A DNA stretch of 57,970 nt from Methylotenera sp. (GTDB lineage Bacteria > Pseudomonadota > Gammaproteobacteria > Burkholderiales > Methylophilaceae): positions 1 to 57,970 of the forward strand of contig JAUSAG010000045.1 in the NCBI GenBank assembly GCA_030652995.1, written 5' to 3'. Within the stretch, counting starts at the first letter, position 1. Each line of letters starts with the position of its first letter. Of the stretch, positions 1-9,600 are shown in pieces. The notes under the pieces were generated by a model. The model was not told the DNA's origin and searched no databases. It saw only the letters and a list, made by a program, of their open reading frames with translations. Position numbers and translations under genes: made by a program.

Positions 1-165
1 AGTGCGTCCTAATGATCTGGCGTTATTCAGCAAATTCCATCAGGGATAGAAGCAATGCGCTTCATTTAAAATCCGGATGTATGGCTGCAATCTTTACCTA
101 CTCAAAATCATCCATTGAAAGCTTGGCATAATGTGGGCGTCTATGTATGGAAAATCTGGGATAAA
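1..165. other. left edge, no assigned gene
   Basis: The plus strand holds only broken short frames. One runs from about 70 to a stop at 178-180 and encodes a Trp-rich tail (ending KIWDKLLGF) that overlaps the end of metW. Others close at 46-48 and 132-134. This could be the frameshifted 3' end of a gene lying to the left. I could not recognise a family, so no gene is called. Confidence 0.3.
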
Positions 166-783
166 CTATTGGGCTTTTAATCGATACATTGCCAAACTAC
201 CTAATAAATTAGGTAGAAAGCTGACTTCTTTACCATCAGTAATCACGCGACGTTCTAATATATCAATATTGTGATTTTTACAAAATTCATCAAAATCATT
301 GATGGTACAAAGGTGTACATTGGGGGTATCGTACCACTGATATGGCAAAGCTTTTGAAACTGGCATGTGTCCGGCGGTGATTTGCATGCGGTTACGCCAA
401 TAGCCAAAGTTGGGAAAAGTAACAATAATCTCCTGCCCAACACGCAACATTTCCAGCACAATCTCTTCAGTATTGTGCATGGCTTGCAGGGTTTGTGACA
501 AGATAACCGTATTGAACGATTGATCTTCAAAGCCCGACAAACCGTCTTCCAGATCCATTTGGATAACGTTGGTACCATTTTGTAAACAGGCCAGCAGGTT
601 GGCATCATTTTTTTCGACACCGTAACCTTTTACTTCAAGCGAACCGCGTAAAAACTGCAATAACTCACCATTGGCGCAACCTAAATCCAGTACCTTCGAC
701 CCAAATTTAACCCAATTTGCGATTATTGCAAAATCCTGGCGAAATTCAGTAATTGAATTTGTAATTTTTACATTATCTTGCAT
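166..783 (-). CDS. metW: MetW, methyltransferase-like partner of MetX
   Basis: Small Rossmann-fold, SAM-methyltransferase-like protein of about 205 residues. The motif [12 protein letters not shown] near residues 32-43 is the nucleotide-binding loop, and [12 protein letters not shown] further on is typical of MetW. In proteobacteria MetW works with MetX in the acyl-homoserine step of methionine synthesis; a true methyl-transfer reaction is not established. I chose the ATG at 783 because an AGG lies 7 nt upstream of it inside the end of metX; an in-frame start at 801 would add six residues. The gene overlaps the metX stop by 11 nt, so the two are translationally coupled. Confidence 0.9.
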   Translation of the reverse strand: MQDNVKITNSITEFRQDFAIIANWVKFGSKVLDLGCANGELLQFLRGSLEVKGYGVEKNDANLLACLQNGTNVIQMDLEDGLSGFEDQSFNTVILSQTLQAMHNTEEIVLEMLRVGQEIIVTFPNFGYWRNRMQITAGHMPVSKALPYQWYDTPNVHLCTINDFDEFCKNHNIDILERRVITDGKEVSFLPNLLGSLAMYRLKAQ

Positions 784-1915
784 GGTTGAACCTAGTATCA
801 ATGTTGCTTAAATAGGTACGCAAAATAGCGTGATAATGCGCATCTGGCATTAAAAACGCGTCGTGACCATGCGCCGCTGTCACTTCGGCGTAACTCACGG
901 TGCGTTCATTATCGAGCAAGGCTTTGACGATTTCACGCGAGCGTGCAGGTGAAAATCTCCAATCGCTGGTGAAGGAGAGCACTAAAAATTGTGCGGTCAC
1001 ATTTTTTAGGGCGGCGCTTAAATCGCCATTAAATGGCAATGCCGGGTCGTAATAATCCAAAGCACGCGTCATGCGTAAATAGGTGTTGGCATCAAACTCG
1101 CCGGCAAATTTATCGCCTTGATAGCGTAAATATGACTCCATCTCAAACTCAACATCAAAGCTGTATTTAATGGTGTCTTTAAGTTTGCGGCCAAACTTTT
1201 CCCCCATGGCATCATCACTCAAATAGGTGATATGTCCCAACATGCGTGCGATACGCAAACCGCGGCGTGGCACCACACCATGTGCATAATAGTCGCCGCC
1301 ATGAAATTCAGGGTCGGTGATAATCGCCTGGCGCGCGACTTCATTAAATGCCATATTTTGCGCGGTAAGATTAGGTGCCGCTGCAATAATCAAGGCGTGG
1401 CGTACACGTTCAGGGTAGGCAATCGTCCACTGTAAAGCTTGCATGCCACCTAAGCTGCCACCAACGACAGCGGCTAAATGTGTAATGCCCAAATGGTCCA
1501 ATAAGCGCGCTTGCGAATCTACCCAGTCTTCTACCGTAAGGATAGGAAACGTCGAGCCCCAAGGCTTGTTAGTTGCAGGATTGATGCTTGCCGGGCCAGA
1601 ACTGCCATGACAGCCACCCAAGTTATTGAGCCCGATTACAAAAAAACGATTAGTATCCAACGGCTTGTTCGGGCCAATCAGGTTATCCCACCAGCCGGGG
1701 TACTTGTCACTTTCTTGGTATTTCCCCGCCACATGATGATTGCCTGAAAGCGCATGGCAAATGATGACCGCATTGGATTTATCCGCATTTAACGTGCCGT
1801 AGGTTTCATAAACCAAATCAAATTGCGGCAAACTCTCACCGCTTTTAAGTTTAAGCGGTGCGCTAAAGTGTGCTATTTGCGGGGCAACAATGCCAATAGA
1901 GTTATTTTCTTGCAT
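773..1915 (-). CDS. metX: homoserine O-acyltransferase MetX
   Basis: Alpha/beta-hydrolase-fold enzyme of 380 residues that acylates homoserine, the first committed step of methionine synthesis. The nucleophile elbow GGSLGG places the catalytic Ser near residue 154. The Asp in TSDWRFSP (about 318) and the His in HGHDAF (about 351) complete the triad. The family contains both acetyl-CoA and succinyl-CoA enzymes and I cannot decide between them from sequence. The product would feed MetY, encoded at about 46-47 kb. metW follows with an 11-nt overlap. There is no clear ribosome-binding site. A TATAAT lies only a few bases before the ATG, so the mRNA may be nearly leaderless or the start may be slightly internal. 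Confidence 0.94.
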   Translation of the reverse strand: MQENNSIGIVAPQIAHFSAPLKLKSGESLPQFDLVYETYGTLNADKSNAVIICHALSGNHHVAGKYQESDKYPGWWDNLIGPNKPLDTNRFFVIGLNNLGGCHGSSGPASINPATNKPWGSTFPILTVEDWVDSQARLLDHLGITHLAAVVGGSLGGMQALQWTIAYPERVRHALIIAAAPNLTAQNMAFNEVARQAIITDPEFHGGDYYAHGVVPRRGLRIARMLGHITYLSDDAMGEKFGRKLKDTIKYSFDVEFEMESYLRYQGDKFAGEFDANTYLRMTRALDYYDPALPFNGDLSAALKNVTAQFLVLSFTSDWRFSPARSREIVKALLDNERTVSYAEVTAAHGHDAFLMPDAHYHAILRTYLSNIDTRFNHAR

Positions 1916-1936
1916 AATTTAATTATACTATGGCTT

Positions 1937-2476
1937 ATGGCACAAACTCACGCGCAAAATATACAAAGCTTCGCAAATCAATGGCCGCAACTGGCGACTG
2001 GTGTGTATATCCACCCTGCTGCGACTGTTATTGGTGATGTGCATGTTGGAGAAAATAGCTCAGTATGGCCTAGTGCTGTCATTCGTGGTGATGTCAATAT
2101 GATTCGCATCGGCAACAATACCAATGTGCAAGACTTGAGCATGTTGCATGTAAGTCACAAATCTAGTTGGGATGCCGCAGGTGCGCCGCTTATTATCGGC
2201 GATAACGTGACGATTGGTCACAGCGTTATTTTGCATGGCTGTACGCTAGAAGATGAATGCCTGATCGGCATGGGCAGCATCGTGATGGACAAAGTGCTGG
2301 TGCAAAAACATGTGCTACTCGCAGCTGGTAGCCTAGTACCTGAAGGTAAAGTGCTAGAAAGCGGTTATTTGTATGTGGGCCGACCTGCAAGACGTGTGCG
2401 AGAGTTAACCGTAGAAGAGATTACGCATTTTAAATACTCGTCTGCGCATTATGTTTGGTTGAAAAATCTTTATTAA
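1937..2476 (+). CDS. gamma-carbonic anhydrase-like hexapeptide protein (YrdA/PaaY family)
   Basis: Left-handed beta-helix protein of 179 residues built from hexapeptide repeats, such as VIGDVHVGENSSVWPSAVIR followed by IRIGNNTNVQD and IIGDNVTIGHSVILHG. Metal-ligand histidines are present in HVSHKS and TIGHSVILHG, as in gamma-class carbonic anhydrases and YrdA-like proteins. The activity of this branch is often unproven. The frame stays open 38 codons upstream into metX, but the family start matches the ATG at 1937. It diverges from metX with only 21 bp between the start codons, so the promoters must overlap or lie inside the neighbouring gene. Confidence 0.85.
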   Translation: MAQTHAQNIQSFANQWPQLATGVYIHPAATVIGDVHVGENSSVWPSAVIRGDVNMIRIGNNTNVQDLSMLHVSHKSSWDAAGAPLIIGDNVTIGHSVILHGCTLEDECLIGMGSIVMDKVLVQKHVLLAAGSLVPEGKVLESGYLYVGRPARRVRELTVEEITHFKYSSAHYVWLKNLY

Positions 2477-2529
2477 TATAAGCTTGTTCATTAGGCTACA
2501 CGGGGTTTTATGCCAGATTCCGCTAAAAA

Positions 2530-4644
2530 CTATGGGGTTAAGCTTTGCAGTAACGCTTCAAATGCTTCAATCGGCAGAGGTTTACTGAACAAGTAGCCTT
2601 GGTAGTACATGCAGCCGTTATCCATCAGGAATTGCCGCTGATCTTCTCTCTCTACCCCCTCTGCAATCACCTTTAAACCCAAACTTTGCGCCATGTTAAT
2701 AATGGTGAGCACAATCGCTTTATCACTGTTGTCAGCGGCAATGTCTTGGACAAAGGATCGGTCTATTTTCAACTGATTGAGCGGAAGTTTTTTAAGGTAC
2801 TGCAATGATGAATAGCCTGTGCCGAAGTCATCGAGTGAAAAACTTATACCGATTTCACCTAATGTCGTCATGGTGGCAATGATTTGCTGGATATTATCTA
2901 CCAGCATACTTTCGGTAAGCTCAAGCTTGAGTCGCGTTGGGTTAACTGCGTAGCGCTGCAAGGTCGCTTGTACTTGGTCTGCAAAATCTATTTGGCGGAA
3001 TTGCTTGGCGCTGACGTTGACGGCAAGTACTAAGTCGCTGGTCAGGGTATTTTTTTGCCATTGCTTCAGTTGTTGACAAGCCGCCTCTAAAACCCACTGC
3101 CCAATGGGTAAAATCAAATCAGACTCTTCAGCGAGTGGAATGAAGTAGATCGGTGAAATCATGCCTTGCTCTGGATGCTGCCAGCGAATTAAAGCTTCTG
3201 CACCTATAGGGCAGCCTGAATAATCAACTTGAATCTGAAAATGAAGCTTAAATTGCTGCAATTCGATCGCTTTACGTAAGGCATGCTCAAGTTTCACTCG
3301 ATTATTAATCGCCTCTTGCATTTTTAGATCAAAAAAGCGGAGTGCGTTACGACCAGCTTTTTTCGCGTCGTACATGGCAATGTCGGCTTGTTTAAACAGT
3401 TCATCCATCGATAAATGGTGACCGTTGAATAAGGTGATGCCGATGCTGGGTGTGCTATTGCACTCGTGCGGACCCAGCAGGTAAGGTTGATTGAGTATAG
3501 TTAAAATTTTATTGCCGACGGCTTCTACCTGCGCTGCAGCCTCAAGGTCTTGTTCGCTCAAGTTATCAAGCATCACCACAAACTCATCACCACCAAAACG
3601 GGCAACGGTATCTTCTTCTCGCACGCATGATTCAAGACGCGTCGCCACCTGTTGCAGTAATAAATCGCCGACATCATGCCCAAGCGTATCATTGAGCGTC
3701 TTGAAATTATCAAGGTCGATAAATAGCAAAGCACCTACTCTACCGCTACGTGAACTTGACGCTAATGCCTGGTTGAATCGATCTATGAGCAGCCGACGAT
3801 TGGGCAAATGCGTCAGCACGTCATAGAATGCGAGCTTACGAATACGCTCCTCATCCTTTTTGCGATCACTCAGATCAATATCCATGCAGAACATCTCTGG
3901 TGCCCGACCAGGAACGTGAACATAGGCGTGAGAAGAGAAGACCTCCACTTTGCTACCGCCTTTGCGGATCAAGGTGAGTTCTGATGCTGGAATAGGTTCG
4001 CCAGTTTCAAACATTTGATGCATGGCCTCTTTAACTCCGCTACGCATTTCTGGCGGAATAATCAAATCGGTCAAATTTTTGCCAAGGGCTTCTTCAGCGC
4101 TGAAGCCATACAAATATTCAGATGCCTGATTCCAATAATTGGTTGTGCCATCCGCAGCATATCCTTGAACAGAAACTAGCGGTATTTTTTCAAGAAGGTC
4201 ACGAAAGCGAATCTCATTATCGACCATTGCGATAGCGGCCTGCTTACGCTGGGTGATGTCACGAAAGAACCATGCTCGACCTAAATATTGATTATTTTTA
4301 TTGCGAAGAACGGTAGCGTTACGCTCTAGTATTCGGCCATCCAGCAACTCAATCTCGCACAGATCATTCATGTCTGGGGTGTTGTATAACGCTTTTACTT
4401 TTGCTAGAAAGTTCGGCTTATCTTTGACGCGATCAAGTAAGGCAGATTGAATAAGTGCATCATCAAGTCCAATCGCAGTGCCAGGTTGAATGCCGTTGAG
4501 GAGTGTCATTGGGATTTTCCACAACTCAACAAATTGTTGATTGTGGGAAACAATGGTTTCCTGATCATCAACCACAAGAATTCCATCCGGCAACACACCG
4601 TAAATCGCGTCTATGAGCAAATTCTGTAATTGAGGGTTAATCAC
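2530..4644 (-). CDS. PAS-PAS-GGDEF-EAL cyclic-di-GMP protein
   Basis: Soluble 704-residue protein with no membrane segment. It has an N-terminal PAS (about 15-130), a second PAS (about 145-260), a GGDEF domain (about 270-435) and an EAL domain (about 445-700). The GGDEF signature RFGGDEF is intact, with an inhibitory-site RxxD (REED) five residues before it. The EAL domain keeps EALIRW, DDFGTGYSS and KIDRSF, so both cyclase and phosphodiesterase activity are possible. The input signal is unknown. It lies alone between prmC and a convergent hexapeptide protein, and is probably monocistronic. Confidence 0.92.
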   Translation of the reverse strand: MINPQLQNLLIDAIYGVLPDGILVVDDQETIVSHNQQFVELWKIPMTLLNGIQPGTAIGLDDALIQSALLDRVKDKPNFLAKVKALYNTPDMNDLCEIELLDGRILERNATVLRNKNNQYLGRAWFFRDITQRKQAAIAMVDNEIRFRDLLEKIPLVSVQGYAADGTTNYWNQASEYLYGFSAEEALGKNLTDLIIPPEMRSGVKEAMHQMFETGEPIPASELTLIRKGGSKVEVFSSHAYVHVPGRAPEMFCMDIDLSDRKKDEERIRKLAFYDVLTHLPNRRLLIDRFNQALASSSRSGRVGALLFIDLDNFKTLNDTLGHDVGDLLLQQVATRLESCVREEDTVARFGGDEFVVMLDNLSEQDLEAAAQVEAVGNKILTILNQPYLLGPHECNSTPSIGITLFNGHHLSMDELFKQADIAMYDAKKAGRNALRFFDLKMQEAINNRVKLEHALRKAIELQQFKLHFQIQVDYSGCPIGAEALIRWQHPEQGMISPIYFIPLAEESDLILPIGQWVLEAACQQLKQWQKNTLTSDLVLAVNVSAKQFRQIDFADQVQATLQRYAVNPTRLKLELTESMLVDNIQQIIATMTTLGEIGISFSLDDFGTGYSSLQYLKKLPLNQLKIDRSFVQDIAADNSDKAIVLTIINMAQSLGLKVIAEGVEREDQRQFLMDNGCMYYQGYLFSKPLPIEAFEALLQSLTP

Positions 4645-4714
4645 AAGAGCCTTTAACTAGGACTAGCGCATGGTAAATACATCCCATTGCTTATACTGCT
4701 TTTATATTAGCAGA

Positions 4715-5584
4715 CTAATCCCAATGTGTATTGACCATCAGCGGGTTTTTACCCATGGTGACGCGATGATTGCCACCTAAATCTTTAATGGTTTCAATGT
4801 ACGTTAACCCTATTTGCGCCATGAGATCAGCCACTTGTTCAGCCTGATTGTAGCCATGCTCCAACATCAGCCAGCCCTGCGGCTTTAGATAAACTAGACA
4901 ATCCTCAATAATCTTACGAATATCATCCAAGCCATCCTCGCCTGAAGCTAAGGCCGACATTGGCTCAAAACGTAAATCACCTTGGGTTAAATGCGCATCA
5001 CTTTGCTCAATGTAGGGCGGATTACTCACAATCACATCAAACTTTTCGTGGTTTTCTAGCGCAACAAACCAATCGCTTAACATAAAGTGAATGTTGCTTA
5101 TATTTAAGTTTTTAGCATTTTCAACGGCGACGTTTAACGCGGCTTGTGAGGCGTCAACTGCAGTCACCTGTGCTTTAATGCGATTGCTTGCGATTGCCAA
5201 GGCAACCGCACCGGTACCTGTACCTAAATCAAGAATTTTGCCAGTTTGGGAGGGTAAGGTTTTGGCTAAGACGGCTTCTACCAATGTTTCAGTATCAGGA
5301 CGTGGAATAAGTGTGTCGGACGTTGTCTTAAGATTGAGCCCGTAAAACTCGCGATACCCTAAAATATACGCAATGGGCTCGCCTAATAAGCGACGATTTA
5401 ATAATGATTCAAAGCCTGCATGAGCATCAGGCGGCAAGGCATCATTGGCATGTGCAATCAACCACGCCCGATTTACATTAAGCACATACTGCATTAGTAG
5501 TTGCGCCTCAAGTTTCGCTTCGTTTGCTTCTGCCCATTTTGCGAGTGCTGTCTGCGCTTCAAGCAGCGCTTCATGAATGGTCAT
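4715..5584 (-). CDS. prmC: PrmC, release-factor glutamine N5-methyltransferase
   Basis: SAM-dependent methyltransferase that modifies the Gln of the GGQ motif in release factors 1 and 2. It has the PrmC helical N-terminus (MTIHEALLEAQ), the SAM loop LDLGTGTGAVALA and the catalytic NPPY motif (VSNPPYIEQ). About 289 residues, the usual size. The frame extends 25 codons upstream into prfA, but the family start and the 13-nt gap after the prfA stop support the ATG at 5584. It is the last gene of hemA-prfA-prmC, next to its substrate's gene. Confidence 0.95.
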   Translation of the reverse strand: MTIHEALLEAQTALAKWAEANEAKLEAQLLMQYVLNVNRAWLIAHANDALPPDAHAGFESLLNRRLLGEPIAYILGYREFYGLNLKTTSDTLIPRPDTETLVEAVLAKTLPSQTGKILDLGTGTGAVALAIASNRIKAQVTAVDASQAALNVAVENAKNLNISNIHFMLSDWFVALENHEKFDVIVSNPPYIEQSDAHLTQGDLRFEPMSALASGEDGLDDIRKIIEDCLVYLKPQGWLMLEHGYNQAEQVADLMAQIGLTYIETIKDLGGNHRVTMGKNPLMVNTHWD

Positions 5585-5597
5585 TTTTACAAAGACT

Positions 5598-6680
5598 TTA
5601 GTGGTCCTCACCCAAACTCGCCAACAAATCAGCCTGATGTTCAGCGGATAAGGCACCAATCAATTCGTCCATGTCGCCTTCAGTAATCGCATCAATTTTA
5701 TACAGCGTGAGGTTAATGCGGTGGTCGGTAATGCGGCCTTGTGGGTAGTTGTAGGTTCTAATGCGCTCACTACGATCGCCACTACCAATTAAACTTTTAC
5801 GCTCGCTGGCGATTTTACTTTGCTGCTCATCTACTTGTTTAGCTTTAATGCGCGCAGCTAGCACGGCAAAAGCCTGGGCTTTGTTAGCGTGTTGGCTACG
5901 GCCTTCTTGACATTCCACAACAATGCCTGTTGGTGCGTGGGTAATGCGCACGGCGGAGTCAGTTTTGTTGATGTGCTGTCCACCAGCGCCTGAAGCCCGA
6001 TAGGTATCGATGCGAATATCCGCAGGATTAATCACGACATCGTTAATTTCATCAGCCTCTGCCAATACAGCTACGGTACAAGCACTGGTGTGTATGCGGC
6101 CTTGCGTTTCAGTGTCCGGCACGCGCTGTACGCGGTGGCCGCCAGACTCAAATTTGAGCTTGGAATACGCACCATACCCTTCAATTTTGGCGATAATTTC
6201 TTTGTAGCCGCCCACTTCAGACTCATTGGCGGACATGATTTCGACTTTCCATTTTTGCCGCTCTGCATAGCGGCTGTACATGCGAAATAAATCGCCTGCA
6301 AATAAGCCCGATTCATCACCCCCCGTACCTGCGCGAATCTCTAAAAAAATGTTTTTTTCATCATTGGGGTCTTTAGGCAGTAGTAGCGTTTGCAATGCAT
6401 TTTCAATTTCTTCCAATTTTGCCTTGCCTGCTTCAATTTCCTCTTGTGCAAATTCTTTCATATCAGGGTCGCTTAGCATGCTTTGCGCTTCTTTGATGTC
6501 GGCTTCCGCTAATTCAAAGGCCTGATATTGCTCAACAATCGGTGTAATTTCGGCGTGCTCTTGGGTGATTTTTCGATAATTATCCATGTTGTTCGTCGCG
6601 CCCTCAGAGCTCATCAGGCGGTTTAATTCATCTAAACGCTCGCTCAAGGTGGCGAGTTTTTTAATCATGCTTGGTTTCAT
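5598..6680 (-). CDS. prfA: peptide chain release factor 1
   Basis: RF1 of 360 residues, which terminates translation at UAA and UAG. The stop-codon-reading motif PxT is present (PDT, about 188-190). The catalytic GGQ lies at about 233-235 in the context [18 protein letters not shown]. The start MKPSMIKKL matches the family. It sits 12 nt after hemA and 13 nt before prmC, an arrangement common in proteobacteria. Confidence 0.97.
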   Translation of the reverse strand: MKPSMIKKLATLSERLDELNRLMSSEGATNNMDNYRKITQEHAEITPIVEQYQAFELAEADIKEAQSMLSDPDMKEFAQEEIEAGKAKLEEIENALQTLLLPKDPNDEKNIFLEIRAGTGGDESGLFAGDLFRMYSRYAERQKWKVEIMSANESEVGGYKEIIAKIEGYGAYSKLKFESGGHRVQRVPDTETQGRIHTSACTVAVLAEADEINDVVINPADIRIDTYRASGAGGQHINKTDSAVRITHAPTGIVVECQEGRSQHANKAQAFAVLAARIKAKQVDEQQSKIASERKSLIGSGDRSERIRTYNYPQGRITDHRINLTLYKIDAITEGDMDELIGALSAEHQADLLASLGEDH

Positions 6681-6692
6681 TGGCTTGGGCTT

Positions 6693-7955
6693 TTAATAAG
6701 GCTTGATTTGATAAAGTTGTTGCAACACGTTTTCAAGTTTTGCATGTTCATCGCCATGCGTTTGGTGCAGGGCATGGCTGGGCGCGTGTAAAAATTTGTT
6801 GGTAAGCGCAATGCTCAATGCTTCCAGCGCTTTTTCAGGATTTTCACCTTTTTGTAACATTTTTAGTGCTTTTTCAAACTCGGCTTTTCGCATGGTATCC
6901 ACTTGGTCACGCAAGGCTTTAATCGTTGGCACGGCTTCACGCTTTTTAAACCATTGCATAAAGCCTTCAACGCGCGTGGTCACAATTATTTCAGCCTCAA
7001 CAGCGGCTGATTGACGGTTTTCCATGCCATCAGATACCACTTGTGCTAAATCGTCCACGGTGTATAAAAACACGTCGTCCAGTTCAGCCACCTCATGCTC
7101 AATGTCACGCGGGACGGCCAAATCCACCATAAAAATTGGACGATGGCGGCGCGCTTTAATCGCACTTTCTACCATGCCTAAGCCTATAATCGGTAGTTGG
7201 CTAGCGGTTGAGGTGACGACAATATCAAAGTCAGCAAAGTGGGCGGGTAAGTCATTGAGCAAAATGGCTTGGGCATTTGTACCTTGTGCGATGATTTTTT
7301 CTGCCAGATTGGAGCCGCGCTCAATGCTGCGGTTAGCAATCGTCACACTTTTTGGATGCTGGGCGGCGAAGTGATCAGCGCAAAGCTCTATCATCTCACC
7401 CGCGCCGATAAATAATACTTTTTGCCCGCTGATGTCACCAAAAATACGTTGCGCAAGCTTGACGGCTGCGGCGGCCATCGAAATGGAGTTGGCTCCAATG
7501 TCCGTGTTTGTGCGTACTTCTTTGGCCACTTCAAACGTACGTTGAAACAGCTTGTGTAACAAGATGCCTAGCGTACCTGCATCTTGCGCAATTTTGACAG
7601 ACTGCTTAAATTGCCCCAAAATTTGCGGCTCGCCCAGCACCATGCTATCTAAGCCAGACGCTACTCTAAACGCGTGTTTGACAGCCTCATCATTAGGTAG
7701 CGTGTAAATGTAAGGCGTAATCAAATCTTGATCAAGCTTGTGATATTGCGATAACCAAGCCAGTGGCTTTTGCGGGTTATCGGTGCTGCAATAAAGCTCA
7801 GTACGGTTGCAGGTAGATAAAATTGCAGCTTCGGTAGCATCGCGTGAGGTGAGCTCGCGCAAGGCGCTACCTAGATGCTCACTATTAAAAGCGACATGCT
7901 CACGAATTTGGATGGGGGCGGTGGTGTGGTTCACACCTATAACATATAACTGCAT
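6693..7955 (-). CDS. hemA: glutamyl-tRNA reductase HemA
   Basis: First enzyme of the C5 tetrapyrrole pathway; it reduces Glu-tRNA to glutamate-1-semialdehyde with NADPH. 420 residues from the ATG at 7955. The frame opens 12 codons earlier, but the family start is [10 protein letters not shown]. The catalytic Cys is in [10 protein letters not shown] (about Cys49). [12 protein letters not shown] is the NADPH-binding loop, followed by a C-terminal dimerisation helix. It leads the hemA-prfA-prmC operon and diverges from rpe across about 120 bp. Confidence 0.97.
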   Translation of the reverse strand: MQLYVIGVNHTTAPIQIREHVAFNSEHLGSALRELTSRDATEAAILSTCNRTELYCSTDNPQKPLAWLSQYHKLDQDLITPYIYTLPNDEAVKHAFRVASGLDSMVLGEPQILGQFKQSVKIAQDAGTLGILLHKLFQRTFEVAKEVRTNTDIGANSISMAAAAVKLAQRIFGDISGQKVLFIGAGEMIELCADHFAAQHPKSVTIANRSIERGSNLAEKIIAQGTNAQAILLNDLPAHFADFDIVVTSTASQLPIIGLGMVESAIKARRHRPIFMVDLAVPRDIEHEVAELDDVFLYTVDDLAQVVSDGMENRQSAAVEAEIIVTTRVEGFMQWFKKREAVPTIKALRDQVDTMRKAEFEKALKMLQKGENPEKALEALSIALTNKFLHAPSHALHQTHGDEHAKLENVLQQLYQIKPY

Positions 7956-8074
7956 AGGTGTAATTTTGATGGATTGGCTTATGTTAAGCAAGAAGCTTCA
8001 TGTTAATAGTGAAAAATCGGGTTAAAATAACGCTTTACCCTTAAATTCAATTATTTATTTGACGGACAACAGCC

Positions 8075-8782
8075 ATGGATAAAACCTTTAGAATTGCCCC
8101 TAGTATTCTTTCTGCAAACTTTGCCAAACTTGGTCAAGAGATTGAGGATGTAATTATCTCAGGCACAGACATTGTGCATTTTGATGTAATGGATAACCAC
8201 TATGTGCCTAACCTGACGATCGGCCCTTTGGTATGTGATGCCATTCGTGAAACATCAAAAAAAGTAGGCGCGTTGATTGACGTGCACTTGATGGTAAAGC
8301 CGGTAGATCGTATTATTCCTGACTTTGCAAAAGCTGGCGCTAATATCATTACGTTCCACCCTGAGGCGTCCGAGCATATTGACCGCAGTTTGAGCTTGGT
8401 GCGTGAGTTGGGCTGTAAATCTGGCTTAGTATTTAACCCCGCAACATCGCTTAGTTACTTAGACCACGTAATGGATAAAGTGGATATGATTTTGTTGATG
8501 TCAGTGAACCCTGGTTTTGGCGGTCAGAAATTCATTCCAGAAACTTTAGAAAAATTGAAACTTGCTCGTGCAAGAATTGATGCTTACTATGAAAAAACAG
8601 GCCGTCAAATTTGGTTAGAAGTTGATGGCGGCGTAAATGCACAAAACATTGCAGAAATCGCGCGTGCGGGTGCAGATACATTTGTAGCAGGCTCAGCGGT
8701 GTTCGGCTCACCTAAAGACACAGACCCTAACCGTTACAATACCGTGGTGAAATCATTGCGTGATGCCTTAGCAACGGTTTAA
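8075..8782 (+). CDS. rpe: ribulose-phosphate 3-epimerase
   Basis: TIM-barrel enzyme interconverting ribulose-5-P and xylulose-5-P, 235 residues. Typical blocks are [30 protein letters not shown] (catalytic Asp and metal His), [15 protein letters not shown] and EVDGGV. In ribulose-monophosphate methylotrophs this step also regenerates the formaldehyde acceptor, which fits the inferred host but is not shown here. A TTAAAAT at about 8019 is a plausible -10. gph follows after 3 nt. Confidence 0.96.
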   Translation: MDKTFRIAPSILSANFAKLGQEIEDVIISGTDIVHFDVMDNHYVPNLTIGPLVCDAIRETSKKVGALIDVHLMVKPVDRIIPDFAKAGANIITFHPEASEHIDRSLSLVRELGCKSGLVFNPATSLSYLDHVMDKVDMILLMSVNPGFGGQKFIPETLEKLKLARARIDAYYEKTGRQIWLEVDGGVNAQNIAEIARAGADTFVAGSAVFGSPKDTDPNRYNTVVKSLRDALATV

Positions 8783-8785
8783 CCA

Positions 8786-9454
8786 TTGAGAGGATTTACG
8801 ATTAAAGCCGTCTTGCTTGATCTGGACGGCACTTTGGTGCATACCGCACCAGAAATTTCGCGCGCGGCAAACAGCATGTTGGCAAAAATGAATTTGCCAA
8901 CGCTGACCGCTGTGCAAATTACGACTTACATCGGCGACGGCGCAACCACCCTGATTAAACGCTGCTTAACTGGGCGGATAGATGGAGCGCCAGAACCAGC
9001 TTTACTGGCAACCGCACAAGCGTTGTTTTTTGAGTATTACGCGCAAATTGTGACAGAAAGCCAGCCTTACCCAAACGCTTTGGCTGGCTTGATTTCTATC
9101 AAAAATGCGGGGTTGCGTACGGCATGTGTCACCAATAAACCAAGTAGCTTTACGTTACCTTTGTTAGAAAAGTATGATTTATTGCGGTATTTTGATTTAA
9201 TCGTGTCAGGCGATACTTTGCCGAGAAAAAAGCCTGAGCCTGATCAAATTTTGTACGTTTGCGAGCAATTTGGCGTTTTGGTACAAGATGTTGCGATGGT
9301 TGGCGACTCTAAGACCGATATCAGCGCTGCGCGCAGTGCCGGTTGTAGAATGTTTGCTGTGCCTTATGGATATAATCAAGGACAACGCATTGAGGTAACT
9401 GAAGTCGATGCCCTGATTGACAACATAGGCGATGTACTAGATTTAGTACATTAA
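8786..9454 (+). CDS. gph: phosphoglycolate phosphatase-like HAD hydrolase
   Basis: HAD-superfamily phosphatase of about 220 residues. Motif I is LLDLDGTLVHT (nucleophile and acid Asp), motif II lies around CVTNKPSSF, the motif III Lys is in RKKPEPD, and motif IV is MVGDSKTDISAARSAG. Phosphoglycolate phosphatase is the usual assignment beside rpe; other sugar phosphates are possible. The start is unusual because no ATG lies near the N-terminus. A strong Shine-Dalgarno GAGAGG (8788-8793) precedes an in-frame ACG (8798) exactly where relatives have ATG before IKAVL. The alternative is the TTG at 8786, which has no ribosome-binding site of its own. Confidence 0.88.
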   Translation: MRGFTIKAVLLDLDGTLVHTAPEISRAANSMLAKMNLPTLTAVQITTYIGDGATTLIKRCLTGRIDGAPEPALLATAQALFFEYYAQIVTESQPYPNALAGLISIKNAGLRTACVTNKPSSFTLPLLEKYDLLRYFDLIVSGDTLPRKKPEPDQILYVCEQFGVLVQDVAMVGDSKTDISAARSAGCRMFAVPYGYNQGQRIEVTEVDALIDNIGDVLDLVH

Positions 9455-9498
9455 CTTAGAGTAGTGACTTATCCATTTTAATTTTTAATTACTTCAAC

Positions 9499-9549
9499 AT
9501 GAAAATTAGTAACATTAAAACAAATAGTTGGCGATGGTGGCGGGTATAA
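9499..9549 (+). CDS. trpL: putative trp leader peptide (16 residues)
   Basis: Short open frame ATG..TAA encoding MKISNIKTNSWRWWRV, with three Trp codons among the last six, two of them tandem. It ends 51 nt before the trpE start. Such Trp-rich leader peptides are the hallmark of ribosome-mediated trp attenuation. A small GGG-TATAAA-CCC hairpin overlaps the stop codon, but I see no GC-rich terminator with a U-run before trpE. The mechanism may therefore be translational or use a weak structure. Confidence 0.72.
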   Translation: MKISNIKTNSWRWWRV

Positions 9550-9600
9550 ACCCTAAATAAATTACACCCTTTATCAACTTTAAATTATTGTGAGAATTTT

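Noticed and set aside
1823-1936. Upstream extension of the hexapeptide-protein frame
   Set aside because: Overlaps metX coding sequence; the added 38 residues do not belong to the family and the ATG at 1937 fits.
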